Assembly (NCBI GenBank): GCA_035325995.1
Contig: DAOKYU010000009.1
Span: 62,001-126,000, forward strand
Origin: Thermodesulfobacteriota bacterium
Lineage (GTDB): Bacteria > Desulfobacterota_D > UBA1144 > Nemesobacterales > UBA2774
Direction: 5' to 3'
DNA: 64,000 nucleotides
Shown: positions 53,751 to 61,351 of the stretch, in pieces
Numbering within the stretch: the first letter of the stretch is position 1
Layout of the letters: each line of letters opens with the position of its first letter
Position numbers and translations under genes: made by a program
Notes under the pieces: generated by a model
What the model was told of the DNA's origin: nothing
The model's database searches: none
The model's input: only the letters and a program-made list of their open reading frames with translations

Positions 53751-55043
53751 GTGGCACAAAAAGATACCTTAACCATAACCGATAACCGGACTGGTAAATC
53801 GTACGAGATACCTATAGAGCACGATACTATTCGGGCAGCCGACCTCAAGCAGATAAAGGTCAACCCGGACGATTTCGGGATGATGAGCTACGATCCCGCA
53901 TTCGGAAACACAGCCGCCTGTATAAGCCGAGTCACCTACATCGACGGCGACAAGGGCGAGCTCATCTACAGGGGCTACCCCATAGAAGTCCTGGCGGAAA
54001 AGAGCAATTATCTCGAAGTTGCCTATCTACTCCTGAACGGCGAGCTTCCGACGAAGGCCCAGTACGACCAGTGGGTCCACGACATAACGCACCACACCAT
54101 AGTTCACGAAAATATAAAGAGGTTCATGGACGGCTTCCGTTACGACGCGCATCCGATGGGAATGCTCCTCGGCACTGTCGGCGCGCTTTCCACCTTCTAC
54201 CCCGAAGCCAAGGATATATTCAATAAAGAAATAAGGGACATCCAAGTCCACAGGCTCATCGCCAAGATGCCGACGATGGCTGCTTTCGCCTACCGCCACG
54301 CCATGGGCATGCCGTACGTTTATCCCGACAACGACCTTTCCTACGCCGGAAACTTCCTCAACATGATGTTCAAGATGACCGAGCTCAAGTACGTGCCGGA
54401 CCCTGTTATCGAAAAGGCGGTGGACATTCTCTTCATCCTCCACGCCGACCACGAGCAGAACTGTAGCGCGAGCGCGATGCGTAACGTCGGCAGCTCGCTC
54501 CCGGATCCGTACTCGGCGACGGCCGCGGCTATCGCGGCGCTCTACGGCCCGCTCCACGGCGGCGCCAACGAGGGCGTTCTCCAGATGCTGAAGGAAATCG
54601 GCTCCGTCGACAAGATCCCCGAATACATCAAGCGCGCCAAGGCCGGCGAGTTCAGGCTCATGGGCTTCGGGCACCGCGTCTACAAATCCTACGACCCGAG
54701 GGCGAAGATAATCAAGGAGGCCGCCTACGAAGTGTTCGAGGCCAAGGGCAAGAACCCGCTCCTCGACATCGCTCTCGAGCTCGAGCGCATAGCCCTCGAA
54801 GACGATTACTTCGTACAGCGTAAGCTCTACCCGAACGTAGACTTCTACTCCGGACTCATCTACCAGAGCCTCGGAATCCCGGTCGAGATGTTCACGGTCA
54901 TGTTCGCCATAGCGCGTACGTCCGGATGGCTCGCCCAGTGGATAGAGCTTCTCGAAGACCCCGAAAGAAGGATCGCCCGCCCGAGGCAGATTTATCTCGG
55001 CGAGAGAGACAAGCAGTATGTACCGATAGAAAAGAGAGGTTAA
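53751..55043 (+). CDS. gltA: Citrate synthase
   Basis: The 430-residue enzyme starts at GTG 53751, with AGGAGG 7-12 bases upstream. Typical strands are PAFGNTAACISRVTYIDGDK, ELIYRGYPIEVLAEKSNYLE, HADHEQNCSASAMRNVGSSL, GPLHGGANEGVLQML and the active-site GFGHRVYKSYDPRAK. The N-terminal extension and length match hexameric type II citrate synthases, which condense acetyl-CoA and oxaloacetate at the entry of the citric-acid cycle. It is followed by a perfect terminator at 55137-55170. Confidence 0.94.
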   Translation: MAQKDTLTITDNRTGKSYEIPIEHDTIRAADLKQIKVNPDDFGMMSYDPAFGNTAACISRVTYIDGDKGELIYRGYPIEVLAEKSNYLEVAYLLLNGELPTKAQYDQWVHDITHHTIVHENIKRFMDGFRYDAHPMGMLLGTVGALSTFYPEAKDIFNKEIRDIQVHRLIAKMPTMAAFAYRHAMGMPYVYPDNDLSYAGNFLNMMFKMTELKYVPDPVIEKAVDILFILHADHEQNCSASAMRNVGSSLPDPYSATAAAIAALYGPLHGGANEGVLQMLKEIGSVDKIPEYIKRAKAGEFRLMGFGHRVYKSYDPRAKIIKEAAYEVFEAKGKNPLLDIALELERIALEDDYFVQRKLYPNVDFYSGLIYQSLGIPVEMFTVMFAIARTSGWLAQWIELLEDPERRIARPRQIYLGERDKQYVPIEKRG

Positions 55044-55073
55044 CGCGGCGAGGGCATGGCCCGGGGGCGCAGC

Positions 55074-55433
55074 CTACGTGCTGGAAAAATGCTTCCCGAT
55101 CATGCTGGTGTGATAATAATTGATCATGTGTTCGAGGGAGGCGATAAAGATCCTTATCGCCTCCTTTTTTATTTCGTCACTCTTTAAAAACTCTTCCCTT
55201 TCAGCGTCGGACGGCAGTTTCGCGATTATACCTTTGATCGCATCGGTGAATGACCCGGCAAGGTCCTTTCCGTCCTGCTTCAGTATGGCTTCGATGAAAC
55301 CCTCGTCCTGGAGGTCGTATTTCCTTGAAACTATCTCCGCCCTCAGCTCGCCCGACAGGGCAGGGGACCCCAGCCCCGGAATACCTTCGAGAGCGCCTTC
55401 GAAAACCTGGACAAGTTCGTCTACGTACGTCAT
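55074..55433 (-). CDS. Hypothetical helical protein convergent with gltA
   Basis: Starting at ATG 55433 (MTYVDELVQVFEGALEGIPG) gives 119 residues; the longer frame to 55526 would add a basic, unlikely extension. The sequence is helical and acidic with GELRAEIVSRKYDLQDEGFI and DAIKGIIAKLPSDAEREEFL. No motif is recognised. Its 3' part contains the perfect hairpin and T run that terminates gltA on the other strand (55137-55170), so the codons KKEAIRIFIAS double as terminator sequence. Coding is supported by the even codon use and the chromosome's ATA/AGG preference, but it remains unproven. Confidence 0.6.
   Translation of the reverse strand: MTYVDELVQVFEGALEGIPGLGSPALSGELRAEIVSRKYDLQDEGFIEAILKQDGKDLAGSFTDAIKGIIAKLPSDAEREEFLKSDEIKKEAIRIFIASLEHMINYYHTSMIGKHFSST
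55137..55170 (+). terminator. Rho-independent terminator of gltA
   Basis: GGAGGCGATAA (55137-55147) pairs perfectly over 11 bases with TTATCGCCTCC (55154-55164) around AGATCC, followed directly by TTTTTT (55165-55170). It lies 93 bases past the gltA stop. It is inside the coding region of the convergent hypothetical gene, so the same DNA serves both strands. Confidence 0.85.
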
Positions 55434-55600
55434 GGATTGAAATATAACCTGAGAAGGAAGGGAGGACAATGCGCGGCGGGCCACGCCCGCAGGAATCCGG
55501 CGTAGCGGGAACGATTCTATCTCCACCTATAGCGCGTCTTGCATATTATCACCACTCATTTGAGAACAGTTCAGAATGGGAATGTGGCAATACTTCTATT

Positions 55601-55655
55601 CTGTCATTCCCAACGATCCCGAGCGAGGAAGCACCCCATTTCTGTCATTCCCAAC
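55601..55655. repeat. Pair of CTGTCATTCCCAAC direct repeats
   Basis: Two identical 14-base copies at 55601-55614 and 55642-55655 are spaced by 41 bases. Both are followed by related G-A-G-C sequence (GATCCCGAGCGAGGA and AATTTCGAGCAAGTGAGG). Sequences of the TGTCATTCCC kind are widespread intergenic repeats in several bacterial lineages. Confidence 0.65.
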
Positions 55656-55861
55656 AATTTCGAGCAAGTGAGGAATTGGACGCCGTTCCCTTATTGCACA
55701 AGCGGCTATCCAGTACTGCTCAGCCCTTGCATTCTTTAGTATCAAGGCCTGTATCGGGAATCCATGTTTTTAATCAGTTATCCTGCTTGCCTGGCATCTT
55801 GTCCGGAGCAGCCTGAGCGAAGCCTGGAACTCGATTCAGTCCCTCATTCTTTAATGTCGAG

Positions 55862-55880
55862 AAACACACTACGTGTGTTT
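55862..55880. repeat. Palindrome AAACACAC-TAC-GTGTGTTT
   Basis: The 8-base arms at 55862-55869 and 55873-55880 match perfectly around TAC. The CACACTACGTG core recurs near 63803-63813 and 63917-63927, so it is one member of a dispersed family in this chromosome. Confidence 0.7.
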
Positions 55881-56001
55881 GCTACTCTTGGTCAAGCAAA
55901 AGTAGAAATTCTTTGTTCTTGTTTTTCTGTTAATGCAAAGACTTTTAGAGACAATATCCTGAAACGAGTTCAGGATGACTGCAAAAAAGGATAGAAACTG
56001 G

Positions 56002-56026
56002 ATTCCCGATCAAAACGCTCGGGAAT
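56002..56026. repeat. Inverted repeat ATTCCCGA / TCGGGAAT
   Basis: 8-base arms at 56002-56009 and 56019-56026 enclose a 9-base loop. The arms are preceded by CTGG and followed by GACA, the usual ends of a common bacterial intergenic repeat. Confidence 0.65.
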
Positions 56027-56029
56027 GAC

Positions 56030-56045
56030 ACACACATATGTGTGT
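56030..56045. repeat. 16-base perfect palindrome ACACACATATGTGTGT
   Basis: The sequence at 56030-56045 is its own reverse complement. It is followed by TTCTCGACGTAGCG, which resembles the GACGTAG units near 63835. It lies four bases after the hairpin at 56002-56026 and may belong to the same repeat element. Confidence 0.6.
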
Positions 56046-56148
56046 TTCTCGACGTAGCGCCGAAGTTGCTGAAGCCACCTGAAGCGCGGCTGGTGATAAC
56101 GGCAATGCGCCGCTACTTCGGTATCCAGCGGGCGTGGCCCGCTCAAAT

Positions 56149-56964
56149 CTAATCCCTCCCCGCCTTCTCCATCCTCGCCTTACCCTCGATGCTCCGCATC
56201 ATCCGGATCGCGTACTTCCTGTTCTCTTTCCAGTCGGGGTAGAAGGACGGCTTCTTATCCTCGACGAGCAGTGTAAACTGCTCCATCGCCATGTCGAACT
56301 TCTTCTGCTTTATGTAATTCGCCGCCAGGTACAGCCGCGCCGACGACAGGTGCGGGTCCACGCCGAGCGAGCGCTTCAGGTATATCTCGGATATGTGGAG
56401 GTCGCCGCCTAAAAGCCCCGGCAGGTAATAGTAGAGCGCGCCGTTCATGGCGAGCCCCTCGGGGTGGTTCGGGTCGAGCCTGAGTATCGTTTCGAGCTCG
56501 CGCCTCACCTCGGGCAGCATGAAGAGCGAATTGAAGAGCCCCTTGGTGTCCCCGAGCGAGGCAAGGTTCGCGGCGTAGAAGAAATGCGCGTCGGGGTTGT
56601 CGGGCTCCAGCTTTACGGCTCTCTCCCCCTCCTTCATGCCGTTCTCGAACGCCCGTATAAGCTCGTCCTTCGTATCGGCCTCTATGTATCCGTACGTAAG
56701 CCACGCGCGGGAGAGGAACAGTATGGCTTCCACGTTATCCGGATCGGCCCCCGAAACTCTCTCCGCGATTTTTATGGACTCCATTATATTCCCGGGCTTC
56801 TTGTCATAATCCGAAAGAAGGCTCCAGGCTTTGTCGAGCCCGGGGGGCGACGAGGCTTCCGCGCCTGACGGCGGTGCGGTATAGGGGTCGTCCGCGTACG
56901 AATACGTAAAGGGAAGGGCGGCCGAAATGAGTATCAGCATAACGCCCGTTTTAAAAGCCGTCAT
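56149..56964 (-). CDS. Secreted TPR-type protein (TRAP-transporter TatT-like)
   Basis: I choose ATG 56964 (MTAFKTGVMLILISAALPFT), which begins a clear signal peptide ending near SYA; earlier in-frame codons lie in the M42 gene. The mature part (about 245 residues) carries helical repeats of TPR size: VEAILFLSRAWLTYGYIEAD, GERAVKLEPDNPDAHFFYAA, ETILRLDPNHPEGLAMNGAL and RSLGVDPHLSSARLYLAANY. The last helix (YAIRMMRSIEGKARMEK) is basic. The layout resembles periplasmic TPR proteins of the TatT group, though no TRAP-transporter genes lie nearby. It follows the M42 gene by 23 bases and is probably co-transcribed. Confidence 0.78.
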   Translation of the reverse strand: MTAFKTGVMLILISAALPFTYSYADDPYTAPPSGAEASSPPGLDKAWSLLSDYDKKPGNIMESIKIAERVSGADPDNVEAILFLSRAWLTYGYIEADTKDELIRAFENGMKEGERAVKLEPDNPDAHFFYAANLASLGDTKGLFNSLFMLPEVRRELETILRLDPNHPEGLAMNGALYYYLPGLLGGDLHISEIYLKRSLGVDPHLSSARLYLAANYIKQKKFDMAMEQFTLLVEDKKPSFYPDWKENRKYAIRMMRSIEGKARMEKAGRD

Positions 56965-56987
56965 ACTGAAATAGTGTAGCCCACGCT

Positions 56988-58016
56988 TTAGTCCAAACCA
57001 AAGGCTCCGATGTCTTCTATGACCGCGTGAAGAAGGTTTATCGTATGCGCGATGTCCGTCTTGTAGGCAAGGCAGCTCGGGCTGTGGAGGTAGCGGACGG
57101 GCACCGAAACCGACGCCGCGCGCGTGCCCTTGCCCGAAACCTGCATGGCCGTCGCGTTCGTGCTCCCGGCCTTTTTGACGGTTATCTGGTAGGGGATGTC
57201 GTTCTTCCGCGCCGTATCCATTATAAAATCGCTGAACGGCCTGTGCGCCACGAGGAACCTGTCCGAGAGCCTCACCTCGGGGCCCTTGCCGCAATTGGCG
57301 AGCGTCTTGTGCTCGGAGACGCCGGGCACGTCCATGGCCACCGTCCCTTCGAGTGCTATGGCGAAATCGGGCTCGACAGCGGGGGTTATGATATGCGCGC
57401 CCCTGAGGCCGACCTCTTCCTGCACCGTCGCCGTAAGAAAAAGGTCGCACGTCTGGACAGGGTTTTTCCTCATGGCCTCTATCATGACGAAGAGCCCGAC
57501 CCTGTCGTCTATGGCCTTCGAGATGAACGCCTCTTCCGTCTCCTCGAACGGATAGTAGAACGATGCCACGTCGCCCACGCCGACGAGCTCCTTCGCCTTC
57601 TCGGCCGAAAGCCCGAGGTCTACGACGCAGTCCTCTATCTCGGGGACTTCCTTGTTGTTAGTGTTACGGCTGATGTGGGGCGGTATGGCGGCCACGGTTC
57701 CGACGAGCGGCTTTTTGCCCCAGACGAGTATCCGCTGCCCGTAAAATACCCTCGGGTCCATGCCGCCGAGGGATATGACGCGCAAAAATCCGCGGCTGTC
57801 GATGTGGCTTACCATGAAGCCGACCTCGTCCATGTGCGCATCGACGACGAGCCTCGGTCCGTCGCCCGGCACGTGGGCGATGACGTTTCCCATCGCGTCT
57901 TCGGTTATCTCGTCCGTAAATTCCGAAAAGAGTCTTTTGATTATTTCCCTTACGGGGCCTTCGTGGCCGGGAAGGCCTGTGGCCTCGCAGAGCTCTATGA
58001 GGAGTTGAGTGTTCAT
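56988..58016 (-). CDS. M42-family metallo-aminopeptidase (glutamyl aminopeptidase / endoglucanase type)
   Basis: From ATG 58016 (MNTQLLIELCEATGLPGHEG) the protein is 342 residues. Family metal ligands are visible: His and Asp in LVVDAHMDEVGFMV near 65, Asp in ISKAIDDRVGLFVMI near 176, the catalytic Glu pair in TVQEEVGLRGAHI near 207 and Asp in DFAIALEGT. The late RYLHSPSCLA is a variant of the usual R-Y-x-H-S strand that carries the last zinc ligand. These soluble enzymes form large tetrahedral shells and trim peptides. The TPR protein downstream is co-transcribed. Confidence 0.9.
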   Translation of the reverse strand: MNTQLLIELCEATGLPGHEGPVREIIKRLFSEFTDEITEDAMGNVIAHVPGDGPRLVVDAHMDEVGFMVSHIDSRGFLRVISLGGMDPRVFYGQRILVWGKKPLVGTVAAIPPHISRNTNNKEVPEIEDCVVDLGLSAEKAKELVGVGDVASFYYPFEETEEAFISKAIDDRVGLFVMIEAMRKNPVQTCDLFLTATVQEEVGLRGAHIITPAVEPDFAIALEGTVAMDVPGVSEHKTLANCGKGPEVRLSDRFLVAHRPFSDFIMDTARKNDIPYQITVKKAGSTNATAMQVSGKGTRAASVSVPVRYLHSPSCLAYKTDIAHTINLLHAVIEDIGAFGLD

Positions 58017-58185
58017 CGGGAAATTGATTATAACCAAAGGCGTGCGGATTTCCAGCCCGGCGCCGGCCCCGCGGGCCGGACAGCGCTACAGGCTTAACGG
58101 AAAATTCACGCCGTATTAACCGCTCATTTACCGGGCCCCGGCATTCTCTCCGGAACGTTACGACAACCCAGAGGAGGAAAAAATA

Positions 58186-61023
58186 GTGAGGACAAACTTC
58201 AGACACAATCTGCTAACCTGCCTGGCGCTCCTGGCCCTGGCGGTCTTTCCGGCTACTGCAAAAGCGGGGCTCGATCTCACGGCCATAGGCACATACGAGA
58301 CAGGCGTTTTCGACGGTGGGGCGTCGGAGATAGTGGCCTTCGACCCCGAAACAAAGAGACTCTTCGTGATCAACGCGACGGACGCGGTCGTAGACGTGCT
58401 CGACGTCTCGGACCCCTCTAGCCCTGTGAAGATATTCACGATAGACGTAACGCACGACATAGGCCCGAGCTCCGGGGTCAACAGCGTGGACGTAAAGAAC
58501 GGCCTCGTGGCGGTAGCGGCGGAAAACGCCGACCGCACACTTCCGGGCTACGTCGTCTTCTATAACACTTCAGGCGAGTACATTACACATGTCGGCGTCG
58601 GCGTCCTCCCCGACTCTGTAAGGTTCTCGCCCGACGGCCTGACGCTGGTCACGGCGGACGAAGGCGAGCCCGTCGAGGACGACGAGGGCAACCTCGCGGC
58701 CAACCCGCCGGGCTCGATAAGCGTGATAAACATCTCGAACGGCGTACAGTCGGCCGTCGTCACGACGCTCGGATTCGAGGCGTTCGACGGCAGAGAGGCC
58801 GAGTTCACGAACAAGGGGCTCAGGCTCGAGCCGGCCGTCCCGATGTCGCTCGAGCTCGAGCCGGAATACCCGGCCATATCCCCCGACGGCGCGCTCGCAT
58901 ATGTAACGATACAGGAGGCGAACGCCTTCGCCGTAGTGGACCTCGTAAACCCGGCGATAATCGACCTCCTTCCGCTCGGGTTCAAGGACCATTCCACGGG
59001 TGCGCCATCGCTGCAAATGTTCCCGTTCAAAAAGTTTCCCAAGCTCGGCAAGGATGCGAACGGCGTCAAGATCAAGCTGGGCGGCTTCTCGGGCCTCTGG
59101 TACGAAGGCCCCGTAAAGAACAAGGGCAGGATGCGGTTCCTGACGGTCGGCGACAGGGGGCCCAACGGCTCGGACGTCGTGGACGGCTCGCGGACGTTTA
59201 ATCTCCCGGATTACCAGGCGAGGATAGTGACCTTCGAGGTCAATCCCGAAAAGAAAAAACAAGCCGAAATAATGAAAGGAAAGACGATATATCTCACGCG
59301 CGAGGACGGCGAGACGCCCATAACCGGGCTTCCGAATATACCCGGTCACGACGAGATACCGGTCGATGCCGCGGGCAGCCCCGTCGGTTACGACGCCCTG
59401 GGTGCCGACCTCGAAGGCATCGTGAGAGACCCGGCCGACAGCTCCTTCTGGATGGTCGACGAATACAGGCCCGCAATATATCACTTCTCCCCTGAAGGGA
59501 GGCTCATAGTCAGGCTCGTACCTGAAAATACGCACCTCCTCGGCGACCCGGCCCTGAAAGAGGCCGAGCTCGGCCCGGACGCGAATTCCCTCGGATTTTA
59601 CGGTGAGGAAACCCTCCCGGAGGTCTACAGCCGGAGGATGTCCAACCGCGGCTTCGAAGGCGTTGCGCTCGACCCCGGAAAGAGGCTCCTCTATGCCTTC
59701 ATACAATCCCCGATGGAAAACCCGGACAAGTCGACGCGGAGCTCGCTCCTCCTGAGAATACTGGCGGTTGACGTGAACGAATCGTCCCCGACGTATCTCA
59801 CGCCGGTCGCCGAGTACGTCTACGCGCTCGAAAGGCCCGTGCTCACACCGAGCGACGTCGATAAAATCGGCGACGCCGTATTCGTCGGAGACGACAGGTT
59901 CTTCGTCGTCGAAAGAGACAGCTCCTTCGAAAGCGACGGAAACAAGTACGTCTTCGAAATAGACCTCGCGGGGGCGACCGACATCAGGAATCTCCCCATA
60001 GCCGGCGAAACGGTCGCAGGGACACTGGAGCAGCAGACACCGGACACGCTCGCCGAGCTCGGCATAAAGCCCGTCTTCAAGAGAAAGGTGCTCAATCTCC
60101 CATCGATCGGGTACACGCCGAGCGACAAGGCGGAAGGAATAGCCATCCTCCCCGACGGCAGGATAGCGGTTATAAACGACAACGACTTCGGCATCGAGGC
60201 GGCCGAGGGGCTCGAGCCGGTTCTCGGGCTGATTTCCCTCGGAACCGACTACGGGCTCGACGCCTCGGACGAGGACGGCGGTATAAATATACTGAGCCGT
60301 CCCGTGCTCGGAATGTTCCAGCCCGATACGATAACCCCTTACGAATTCGAGGGGAAAACCTATTATGTCACCGCCAACGAGGGCGACACGAGGGACTTCG
60401 ATTTCTTCTCCGAGGAGGAAAGGGTGGAAGACCTCATACTCGACCCGTTCGTCTTCCCGGACGCCTCGGACCTCCTGCTCGAAGAGAACCTCGGCAGGCT
60501 TAAGACGACGAATATCATGGGCGACATCGACGGGGACGGAGACAACGACAGGATATTCACATTCGGCGCGAGGTCGTTCTCGATATGGGACTCGTACGGG
60601 AACCTCGTCTACGACAGCGGCGGCGACTTCGAGAGGATAACGGCCGAGTTTCTGCCCAACGACTTTAACAGCGACAACGCCGAAAACGATTCCTTCGATT
60701 CGAGGTCGGACGACAAGGGCCCCGAGCCGGAAGCCATGGAAATCGACAGGATCGGAGACAGGGTGTTCGCCTTTATAGGGCTCGAAAGGATAAGCGGCGT
60801 CATGGTGTACGACGTGACTGATCCGTTCGCCCCGTTCTTCGTGAGCTACGTCAACAACAGGGACTTTTCGGTCGATACGACGGATCCCGCCGCGGGGGAC
60901 ATAGGCCCCGAGTGCATAAAGTTCGTCCCGGCGGAAGAGAGCCCGAACGGAGCGCCCATACTCATAGTAGGCAACGAAATAAGCGGCACGACCACGATTT
61001 ACAGCATAGACGAAAAAGACTGA
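58186..61023 (+). CDS. Secreted choice-of-anchor I / phytase-esterase-like beta-propeller protein
   Basis: The 945-residue protein starts at GTG 58186 behind AGAGGAGG. A signal peptide occupies residues 1-27 (LLTCLALLALAVFPATAKAG). Residues about 30-300 are LVIVD/propeller-like strands (VAFDPETKRLFVINATDAVV, LTLVTADEGEPVEDD). Residues about 300-720 match the esterase-like phytase family (GRMRFLTVGDRGPNGSDV, GFEGVALDPGKRLLYAFI, KAEGIAILPDGRIAVINDND). The end returns to propeller repeats (VMVYDVTDPFAPFFVSYVNN). It is probably periplasmic or surface-bound and may bind calcium and phosphate esters. Activity is not proven. A strong terminator follows at 61062. Confidence 0.85.
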   Translation: MRTNFRHNLLTCLALLALAVFPATAKAGLDLTAIGTYETGVFDGGASEIVAFDPETKRLFVINATDAVVDVLDVSDPSSPVKIFTIDVTHDIGPSSGVNSVDVKNGLVAVAAENADRTLPGYVVFYNTSGEYITHVGVGVLPDSVRFSPDGLTLVTADEGEPVEDDEGNLAANPPGSISVINISNGVQSAVVTTLGFEAFDGREAEFTNKGLRLEPAVPMSLELEPEYPAISPDGALAYVTIQEANAFAVVDLVNPAIIDLLPLGFKDHSTGAPSLQMFPFKKFPKLGKDANGVKIKLGGFSGLWYEGPVKNKGRMRFLTVGDRGPNGSDVVDGSRTFNLPDYQARIVTFEVNPEKKKQAEIMKGKTIYLTREDGETPITGLPNIPGHDEIPVDAAGSPVGYDALGADLEGIVRDPADSSFWMVDEYRPAIYHFSPEGRLIVRLVPENTHLLGDPALKEAELGPDANSLGFYGEETLPEVYSRRMSNRGFEGVALDPGKRLLYAFIQSPMENPDKSTRSSLLLRILAVDVNESSPTYLTPVAEYVYALERPVLTPSDVDKIGDAVFVGDDRFFVVERDSSFESDGNKYVFEIDLAGATDIRNLPIAGETVAGTLEQQTPDTLAELGIKPVFKRKVLNLPSIGYTPSDKAEGIAILPDGRIAVINDNDFGIEAAEGLEPVLGLISLGTDYGLDASDEDGGINILSRPVLGMFQPDTITPYEFEGKTYYVTANEGDTRDFDFFSEEERVEDLILDPFVFPDASDLLLEENLGRLKTTNIMGDIDGDGDNDRIFTFGARSFSIWDSYGNLVYDSGGDFERITAEFLPNDFNSDNAENDSFDSRSDDKGPEPEAMEIDRIGDRVFAFIGLERISGVMVYDVTDPFAPFFVSYVNNRDFSVDTTDPAAGDIGPECIKFVPAEESPNGAPILIVGNEISGTTTIYSIDEKD

Positions 61024-61061
61024 AAACGGCACCCATTACCATATCTCTTCTCATCCTTTGG

Positions 61062-61093
61062 TGCCCCCTCCTTCACGGGAGGGGGCATTTTTT
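61062..61093 (+). terminator. Rho-independent terminator of the phytase-like gene
   Basis: TGCCCCCTCC (61062-61071) pairs perfectly with GGAGGGGGCA (61078-61087) around TTCACG, followed by TTTTTT (61088-61093). It lies 38 bases past the stop. It could also act on the leftward CWC gene from the opposite side, but the T tract supports the plus strand. Confidence 0.88.
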
Positions 61094-61134
61094 ACGTGTC
61101 CGGCAATCGACATCGGCCTGTTCCGGGATGCCGG

Positions 61135-61332
61135 TTATGTATCTTTCGAGATTCGCCTCAGCAGCTCGGTCACCAAGGGCTTGTCCGATCCTTTTAGACA
61201 CGCCTCGCAGTAGCATTTTTCCGCGCCGCATTCCGGCGGCTCGGGGGCATCGACGTCGAAGCACCAGCACCAGTTTTCACCGGCCTCTATTTCGCACCTG
61301 AAATCCTTACCGCACCCCGGACACTTAGCCAT
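61135..61332 (-). CDS. Cysteine-rich CWC protein
   Basis: This 65-residue protein has a C-x2-C-x4-C head (KCPGCGKDFRC), the WCWC motif (ENWCWCFDV) and a C-x5-C-x-C-x2-C tail (PECGAEKCYCEACLK) that give the family its name. It is expected to fold around metal. The role is unknown. It starts at ATG 61332, 19 bases after the metE stop, so it is likely transcribed with metE. Confidence 0.85.
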   Translation of the reverse strand: MAKCPGCGKDFRCEIEAGENWCWCFDVDAPEPPECGAEKCYCEACLKGSDKPLVTELLRRISKDT

Positions 61333-61351
61333 CGTCAGATCCCATGCACGT

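Larger units (their letters stand above)
55434..56148. other. Repeat-rich non-coding region
   Basis: No convincing gene lies in these 715 bases. They hold several dispersed-repeat pieces: the 14-base CTGTCATTCCCAAC twice (55601-55614 and 55642-55655), the hairpins at 55862-55880 and 56002-56026, and a 16-base palindrome at 56030-56045. The AT content is much higher than in the flanking genes. The composition looks like a build-up of decayed short repeats. Confidence 0.6.

Noticed and set aside
55590..56050. CRISPR array
   Set aside because: Only two copies of one short repeat occur, the spacing and units vary, and no cas genes are present anywhere in the window.
58570..61032. An 820-residue minus-strand frame opposite the phytase-like gene
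   Set aside because: It is an antisense shadow: the plus strand has a signal peptide, domain motifs, a ribosome site and a terminator, while this frame has none.
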